From Paenibacillus kobensis NBRC 15729 (GTDB taxonomy: Bacteria; Bacillota; Bacilli; Paenibacillales; Paenibacillaceae): a stretch of 54,493 bases of DNA. Shown here one piece after another: positions 51,901-54,493 of the stretch. The notes below the pieces were generated by a model. It worked only from the letters and a program-made list of their open reading frames with translations. It was not told the DNA's origin and made no database searches. The stretch's first letter is position 1, and each line of letters opens with the position of its first letter. Both the position numbers and the translations under genes were made by a program. The DNA lies in contig NZ_BILZ01000041.1 in NCBI RefSeq assembly GCF_004000825.1, forward strand, positions 1 through 54,493. The letters are read 5' to 3'.

Positions 51901-52858
51901 GCTCCTTGCCGTTCGGCAAATGTACGATTACCTGGAACTTGCCCTCCAGGTCGCCGGAGTGAGATTTGTCCGGATTCTGCGATTGCTTATAGCTTTGATC
52001 GCCGTCATAGACGACGTCCGATAGCGGTTTAACCTGATAATTCGCGTCTTCCTTATATTCAATCGTCGTCACGCGTCCAACGGTATCCGTAATTTTGGTG
52101 ACAACCTTCTTCGTTATCGTGCCGCTGCCGAGCTTATATTCAAGCTTCGTGTTCTCGAATACGATCTTGTTCCCGTAGCGGTCTACGATGCCGAGAATGA
52201 CGCCGTCCTTATCGAAGTACGTCTTCTTGCCGTCTTTACCGGTCATGACGTACTTGGACACGCCTTCGGCTTGCCCGTTGCTGAACTCCGCCGTTTCCTT
52301 CACGACGATGTCGCGAATCGTCTGTCCGCTAGGCAAGAGAACAATCTCGCCGTTAAGGATGTCCGGACTAAGACGATACACGTCACCGCTGTCGGTATGC
52401 AAAAATTTGTAGCTCGAACCGTCTTTGTTTACCTTTATCTCGATAGTCGGGAAGGAGAAGCGCATGCCGATGCCGAGATTATAACGATTCTCGTAAAACG
52501 TGGCTGTCGAGTGATCCGACTTCACGAAATCGACCCAAGCTCCGTTGACGTAATGCACGTTCATTTCCTCGACACTGCCGCTGCCGCTTTTGTAGATCCG
52601 CTTAATCTCCAGATCAAGCCCATTGCGGCCGGGCAGCACATAGTCCGTCTGAACAAGCGAGAAGTCGCCGCTCTGCGGATTAATATCTTCCGTCGGCGTA
52701 TTCGTTCTTAAATAGACAGGCGACAGCTTCGTGTTATACTGCTGCTGCGGCCCGATCAGATTATTCAATTGCTCCTCCAGCGTCTCCGCCGAAGCCCATT
52801 TCATGGGCAAGAATGCTAATAAAAAGGCGAATACCGCCACATAACGCCACCGCTTCAA
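42962..52858 (-). CDS. Giant Sec-secreted YD/Rhs-repeat toxin with HINT domain (WapA-like)
   Basis: A 3298-residue protein. Residues 1-24 are a Sec signal peptide (MKRWRYVAVF...WASA). After an N-terminal domain (SPVYLRTNTPTEDINPQSGD) come dozens of YD repeats (YxYDxxGRL type) forming the Rhs shell, ending at YVLNDPLMYWDPTGH. A linker domain follows, then from about residue 3064 a HINT self-cleavage domain (CFTAGTKVQT to GIWVHN). The last 95 residues are the toxin tip (GKHGVNWTEGSALAKSSG, GAWFDLPPGSTSVVHMPDG, TGTFHGYPAP), probably a nuclease but not assignable. The start is a TTG with TTGGAGG 8 nt upstream. Exported shells of this type deliver tips into neighbouring cells; that is known for Bacillus WapA and inferred here. 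Confidence 0.95.
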   Translation of the reverse strand: MKRWRYVAVFAFLLAFLPMKWASAETLEEQLNNLIGPQQQYNTKLSPVYLRTNTPTEDINPQSGDFSLVQTDYVLPGRNGLDLEIKRIYKSGSGSVEEMNVHYVNGAWVDFVKSDHSTATFYENRYNLGIGMRFSFPTIEIKVNKDGSSYKFLHTDSGDVYRLSPDILNGEIVLLPSGQTIRDIVVKETAEFSNGQAEGVSKYVMTGKDGKKTYFDKDGVILGIVDRYGNKIVFENTKLEYKLGSGTITKKVVTKITDTVGRVTTIEYKEDANYQVKPLSDVVYDGDQSYKQSQNPDKSHSGDLEGKFQVIVHLPNGKELVYDKTAALADSTQHVLRTRLQRVFDTDGMPKYHYWYEQPELGFTFMSKDTYSAYNRYESLEQIDYVKTNRLTRYMYESYKKSLSDDGSMQYRKLFEKRELVKTGFDKGKTQFLDRFLTVVKDKTTYAYTNEPDGYGFAGYMAYDTKYLADTYRYYSEETDALGSKTKYTYDGKNQLLVTEKYGKDHKDVIRTERDEMKLIKKKETLQYNVQGGQAQGEPLKRIENFRYDQYGNLTNYTGPEAPRDANGEPLDNEHMVVYTYAYDKFHALTSKTWKQDKNTSAQTMYDVDAKGNITRETKAITDDKKQWIMTDYDYDLYGNVIQKKVSSDGQSVATNYEYGTDADGRDTKGAYLTREYGTLKGQAVGTRYAYDWTTGNRTAKIDANSGRTDYAYDTLNRLISTTDPEGGQEAFVYEENRFANLQIQYTDPNKNVFRYEYDTAGAQLKESLKQGNAWKTLGQWQYDAHGKKVKDTDGNGTESRFEYDSAERLVKKSVYDKNGAFKAATSVAYRIGENADVPLTVTITDEEGYPKRYVYDINSRLVRLETTPDNSTYYTNRNEYNYTGNLIAQTDARLNTTRYRYDAAGQLRSKQDALGNETTYSYHPLGQVALQKEPDGRTTSYAFDELGRATQMKVYTEGSADYTYESYKLDSAGHVIELRKGQSAGGVDAVASAVSYEYDGMGRVTAEKTKIDDVRTGIAVYAYDKKGNRTSETYYADAAKKKFRLFEKVYDYAGRVTEDSGRYKDLTAGSGGTEYGSYRTVYERDAVGNVMKQNRYNGTGYDTTAYDYDYRNLVTEKREPYAGKAEAKVTRYAYDKTGRVLSETLKVQGNELTTSYLYDGLGRAVRVTDPIGNASRYVYDENGNRIKEIDPRYSAQPLNTAPGIEAEYDALNRPVTTYVFDGKSRTVLSYKRYDGRGNIIMEAQGEGYNAADPTTSIGTTAEYDALNRKVRIVSAQTAADNRKNGTSYATAIYAYDGAGNVITETDANGAATHYAYYGNGLLREKAYPDESKETFDYDLTGKSMVAAKDRNGAVTTRFMNVFDQPYRIEYPDGTAQRFEYSPLGLMTKRIDQAGGEQRFEYDEAGRVTAQTAFISAGASTSSFQRIEQRYDEAGRLLSKETFLYEAPRTGGQAAVKTSAGDKAEYFYDKAGRLQRESGPNGRETLYEYDRAGNAVLKKEKVADNDYEMTRYGYDVQSRPIAESKLVRLSELAQQELAGASFDDEFVDRVLATTKYGYNKNGQLTSREDAKGNTATYAYDLDNRLVKETDPLRTAKGYRYDRKGQLVEATDAMGVSTVYEYDAEGRLLREKAPAADGSTAVKRYVYDAAGNLIKEIKPNQYDASKDNPSDVLAMAGTAYTYDKMNRRTTSVAPDGRTLEYIAYDALGRVRKTVDGIRYDGSIDSSDGTVVTYDGLGRVTSRKDGLGNTVKQEYDALGNLTKNTDARGNETVYVYNADGTVQRVEYADDSVVAYSYDKLGRKISERNPLGAVSKSAYNAFGSEKSTTDANGVTTEMKYDLAGHLLSSKDKRGNVTLYKYDAKGQLVETRTPLERDGSGSIVYSIETYVYDAAGNLLKQSVQNSKDSSYLRESSYTYYDNKLVRTSSDNSGASVENFYDKSGNLIRTETLRTASEKDVERFIYDLSDRMVQRIQLVDESGLESSVAAGAAGLKDKADASKIQLITSYEYDLLGNRTQETDPRGYVLQYVYDALNQLTKLTRQSGSETASVSYEYDKNGNRISEKNELGFETIHEYDEMNRVTAVTDGEHHTMRYEYDLAGNKLSETNALGNRMSYSYDKLNRLVTVKDPYNVVIKHNVYDTAGNVLKEIDAAGYLSGSSDDQRYSEEYVYDLAGRMTSKTDRMGYKTTYKYNTSGDLVKETNPLGEAYVYEYDNGGSLVKVTDPLGIATSYNYDLAGNKVAMTDGRGKMTRYKYGAFGLLLELVNPDGKPVVYRYDLGSNIAEMTDKNGRHTSYEYDSRNLLLKQSVAETGETIQFTYDKAGNRASMSDASGMSRYAYDGNNRLKTVTKGGTVQLSYMYDAVGNVESVKDKKGNATAYTYDKANRMATVAANGKTTTYNYDEGGNRTSIVYPGGVKESYTYDRNNRLLTLRNLKANGTVLSSYTYGYDGAGRQTSKTDSYGKTLYGYDADGRVKKVEAPGKTTVYAYDDSGNRQSMNETYVSDQPSGYTEPSSGKAVTYLVKKSEYNYSNANVLKQLVERMYDDEGEEVLEKTTGYLYDDNGNELRSQVSYVRPHDRSLKQTTGANASGDGISGELNVLLEKTSNTFDGFNRLIKAERIQGSVRSSVTYTYDGDGLRTQKVSRSSKDNNAAHVTNYLYDRRYVVLETDESDAVTTRYVRGVNYIARVDAAMKASYFLFNGHGDVVHTVNGAGEVENTYDYDIFGNPLLTIEVYASSIRYSGEFYDAEVGLYYLRARYYDPYISRFISEDTYAGRDEDPLSLNRYTYVLNDPLMYWDPTGHKEVQLTDLSNATDSKIKYDSKTKTATVTLATGYEVQFTAGKNGAKGEYGVYINEKGKMIIDNDAFDAKVAATGPQNGATVKVDTYVSDEVRDKKGKILESEKIGAVKVVTSYEGRKVEVDKAIVYDTNSQKKLLTTTSSQVPNDLSQMSGSGVYYTPAQSLLIAYSVRDGSLNDNEVKALHLRNAEVVSIHLWAMDQSEAGRMIVSSVTNVNSGFNDYTASGIAMPKSSKKEPAPPEPASKEKNASSSKNSQGSSKPAAKTTSSECNCFTAGTKVQTDEGEKNIEDIEVGDKVLSKDEATGEVAYKEVTATFNHETDEIYKIHVGGQTIESTFNHPFYVEDKGWTFVKDLKVGDLLVQSDGNTLEITSIELLHKYVTVYNMTVDEFHTYFVSDLGIWVHNTNGCLRPEAKYLKGGKHGVNWTEGSALAKSSGIAQGQWSKADLEYAGAKASTLEKGQGAWFDLPPGSTSVVHMPDGTTVPATRMWVRNNGTGTFHGYPAP

Positions 52859-52896
52859 GCCAGCACCTCCAAGTGGATGTCCGATCTAAATTATGA

Positions 52897-53634
52897 TTAC
52901 GAGCCGTATAGGGCCGTCCACTCCGCAGCCATGATGGCCGTCTCGCTGCGTCCCGCTTTCATTGCGGCGACGGTCTCGCCCGGCTCTTGGCCAAGCTTGC
53001 CCGCAAGAACGAATGCTTCCGCTACCCGTTCCTCGCCGAATGAAGCTGTTGCGTATTTGTTCATCTGCGCCTCGGTAATTTGCACCCGCGGTATCGTTGA
53101 CGAGCCGTTAACAATGTCCCGCTCCGCGGCTATCTCCTTCCAGTTGCTGCCCTTTTCAAGCCTCAGCTTGATCACATTCATGATCGGTTCGCCGGTTGCG
53201 TAAGCGATATGGTCGGCGATCATAATATCGTCGCTGGACAGCTCAGGCGTCAAACTTTCCAACTGCCCCGGTTCGAAGGATCGCGGCTGAAAAGGCGCAT
53301 GCTTCTGCAAATAATCGTCGAACACTGCACTCCATGATTTGCCGCCCTCTTTCATCGCGACCAGCGGCTCCAGTTGTTCGATGGTACCGTACTGGTCGTA
53401 TAAGAACGCGTATCCGACCATTAGGTCGGAGCGGCTATGGCCCGCATTCGCCAACTGATCGAGCCGTTGGGCGAATTTATCGTGCACGTCGTATTCAGCA
53501 AGCCAATCCTTGTAATCGACTTTGCTTCCGCCAAACAGACCCGATTGAGCGAGAGCCGTCCCAAGCTGAAGCAGCCCGGCAAACACAGCGACAGCTAACA
53601 AAATAACCGTCAACTTTTTTATTCGGTTTGACAT
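52897..53634 (-). CDS. Secreted helical protein upstream of rhs
   Basis: 245 residues with an N-terminal signal peptide (IKKLTVILLAVAVFAGLL, cleavage near ALA-QS) and an all-helical mature part. It carries copies of a motif ending GxSWxxV or GxNWxEI: MKEGGKSWSAVFDDYL near residue 100 and ATGEPIMNVIKLRLEKGSNWKEI near 155. I do not recognise a family. It lies 38 bp before the rhs TTG start and 16 bp after the previous gene, so all three form one operon. A chaperone, anchor or export helper for the Rhs shell is a reasonable guess. Confidence 0.78.
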   Translation of the reverse strand: MSNRIKKLTVILLAVAVFAGLLQLGTALAQSGLFGGSKVDYKDWLAEYDVHDKFAQRLDQLANAGHSRSDLMVGYAFLYDQYGTIEQLEPLVAMKEGGKSWSAVFDDYLQKHAPFQPRSFEPGQLESLTPELSSDDIMIADHIAYATGEPIMNVIKLRLEKGSNWKEIAAERDIVNGSSTIPRVQITEAQMNKYATASFGEERVAEAFVLAGKLGQEPGETVAAMKAGRSETAIMAAEWTALYGS

Positions 53635-53650
53635 TTATCGTAAGCCCCTT

Positions 53651-54493
53651 CTATGGCAAATTAGGATTAAGCGCATCCAACTCCGCCCGAACCCGTTCTC
53701 CAGGGTTGACCGGTTTTACGTCCGGAACCTCCGGCAGAAGCGAATCCTGCTGCGGTTGACCTGCTTGCTGTCCGACCTCTACGCCAGCAGCCCCCGTATC
53801 CGTTGGCGCGGTGGCGTCGGTCGATGCGTCGACAGGGCGAAGCTTGTCCAGCATCATTTCCTCAAGGCGTGATACCGTGACGATATCGCCCGGCGCCAAT
53901 AATCCAATAGCCTTCTCCTTAGCTTCATCGTAAGTCTTGCGGTCCCGAATGCGGTCCGCCAGATCGAGGTCAAGCTGCAACGCGAGCAAATATTCATCCA
54001 GTACCGCTTCCGAGCTGCCAAGCTCTTCTTGCAGCAGCATCATATAATACAGCGCAAGTCCGGCCTCGTAACGTTCGCCGATGTGTTGCACGGCCTCTTG
54101 TTGAGCATTGTCTTTGTGATCCGCCCCAGGGACAGGAACCGCCGGTTGAATGGTGCCGATCCCCCGAACGATCTCGTCCAGTTGAAACTCGACCCGTTCA
54201 GCCAACATTTTCGCCGCTTGCAGCTTCTCTTCCTCATAGCCCATGTCCCGCAGCTTAACGACGATTTCTTCCATGCCGGTCTCGGTCAGCAGCGTACTGC
54301 GCTCTTCCCGCTGCGCCTTCGTTCCGCCGTCTTGTCCCTTCAACCGGCCAAGAACCTCGTTCCAGCTGAGCCCCGTCGCTCGCAGCTCGCTTACTTCCTT
54401 CGTGCTTGCACCCGTCAGATTCGATATATCAGCCGCGATATCCAAATCCTGATCGGCGGACGACGCTTCCGTAGAAGCGGCGGGAGCAGAGCC
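53651..54493 (-). CDS. Helical protein upstream of rhs, N-terminus beyond the window
   Basis: The minus-strand frame is open to the right edge; a TTG at 54445 exists but the frame continues upstream (GSAPAASTEASSADQD), so the gene is partial. About 280 residues are visible: acidic, Ala/Gln-rich and helical. It contains LTGASTKEVSELRATGLSWNEVLGRL, the same motif as in the next protein (x-TG-x4-V-x2-LR-x-G-x-W-x-E), and EEIVVKLRDMGYEEEKLQAA. The Pro/Gln-rich tail ends ELDALNPNLP. It is first of the visible genes in the rhs operon. The function is unknown; probably exported like its neighbour, but the signal peptide is outside the window. Confidence 0.75.
   Translation of the reverse strand, partial: GSAPAASTEASSADQDLDIAADISNLTGASTKEVSELRATGLSWNEVLGRLKGQDGGTKAQREERSTLLTETGMEEIVVKLRDMGYEEEKLQAAKMLAERVEFQLDEIVRGIGTIQPAVPVPGADHKDNAQQEAVQHIGERYEAGLALYYMMLLQEELGSSEAVLDEYLLALQLDLDLADRIRDRKTYDEAKEKAIGLLAPGDIVTVSRLEEMMLDKLRPVDASTDATAPTDTGAAGVEVGQQAGQPQQDSLLPEVPDVKPVNPGERVRAELDALNPNLP

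Overview
The window looks like a chromosomal segment of a Paenibacillus-like spore-forming Bacillota. The grounds are moderately high G+C, strong AGGAGG-type ribosome binding sites, many compact intrinsic terminators, a Gly/Pro-rich repeat protein with a possible sporulation-type promoter, xylan-active enzymes (GH43, CE15) and a very large secreted WapA/Rhs-type YD-repeat protein. Most genes lie on the minus strand. No rRNA, tRNA, CRISPR array, insertion sequence or phage module was seen.

Layout. 1-2965: the N-terminal 988 residues of a secreted protein with bacterial Ig-like (BIG_2) repeats of 83 residues; it runs off the left edge. 3.2-9.6 kb: a membrane-anchored multicopper oxidase, a 471-residue pyruvate kinase with altered K+-site residues, an AraC regulator, a DinB-fold protein and a thioredoxin-reductase-like flavoprotein. 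9.6-10.6 kb: non-coding, C-rich and full of short repeats. 10.5-11.6 kb: a MerR/TipAS regulator bracketed by two clusters of DnaA-box-like 9-mers. 11.6-19 kb: LigB-type dioxygenase and divergent HxlR regulator, KtrB/TrkH potassium channel, azoreductase, FAH-family hydrolase, metallophosphoesterase and MFS exporter. 19.3-25 kb: GH43 enzyme, small proteins, a membrane protein of unknown function, the Gly/Pro repeat protein and AlkA. 25.3-30.1 kb: a 1317-residue protein of unknown function with a Gly-rich linker and a C-terminal domain resembling a papain-like cysteine peptidase, and a LURP-one/YxjI protein.

30.4-35 kb is the most unusual part. Two convergently organised DJ-1/PfpI-family genes (one minus, one plus, with a short-chain dehydrogenase between them) are each preceded by a sigma-A promoter, an RNA matching the ZTP (pfl) riboswitch, and an intrinsic terminator. 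They therefore appear to be switched on by the purine/folate alarmone ZTP/ZMP. Next to them, an orphan UMP-kinase paralogue and a HAD phosphatase form an operon behind a promoter, a 26-codon leader ORF and a terminator whose ascending stem contains the leader stop codon. This is a classic attenuator layout.

35-38.6 kb: CE15-type esterase, APH-fold kinase, and an operon of a winged-helix regulator with a putative YhfC-type intramembrane metalloprotease, headed by a 28-bp palindrome. 38.8-54.5 kb is a polymorphic toxin locus on the minus strand. Two helper proteins with a shared helical motif precede a 3298-residue Sec-secreted YD/Rhs protein ending in a HINT domain and a short toxin tip, then its immunity gene. 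After these come two displaced Rhs C-terminal cassettes, each with its own candidate immunity gene. The nearer one is truncated and frameshifted (CdiA_C-like nuclease); the farther one has an intact reading frame but no ribosome binding site. The cassettes share core DNA and terminator sequences, as expected for a toxin-tip exchange reservoir.
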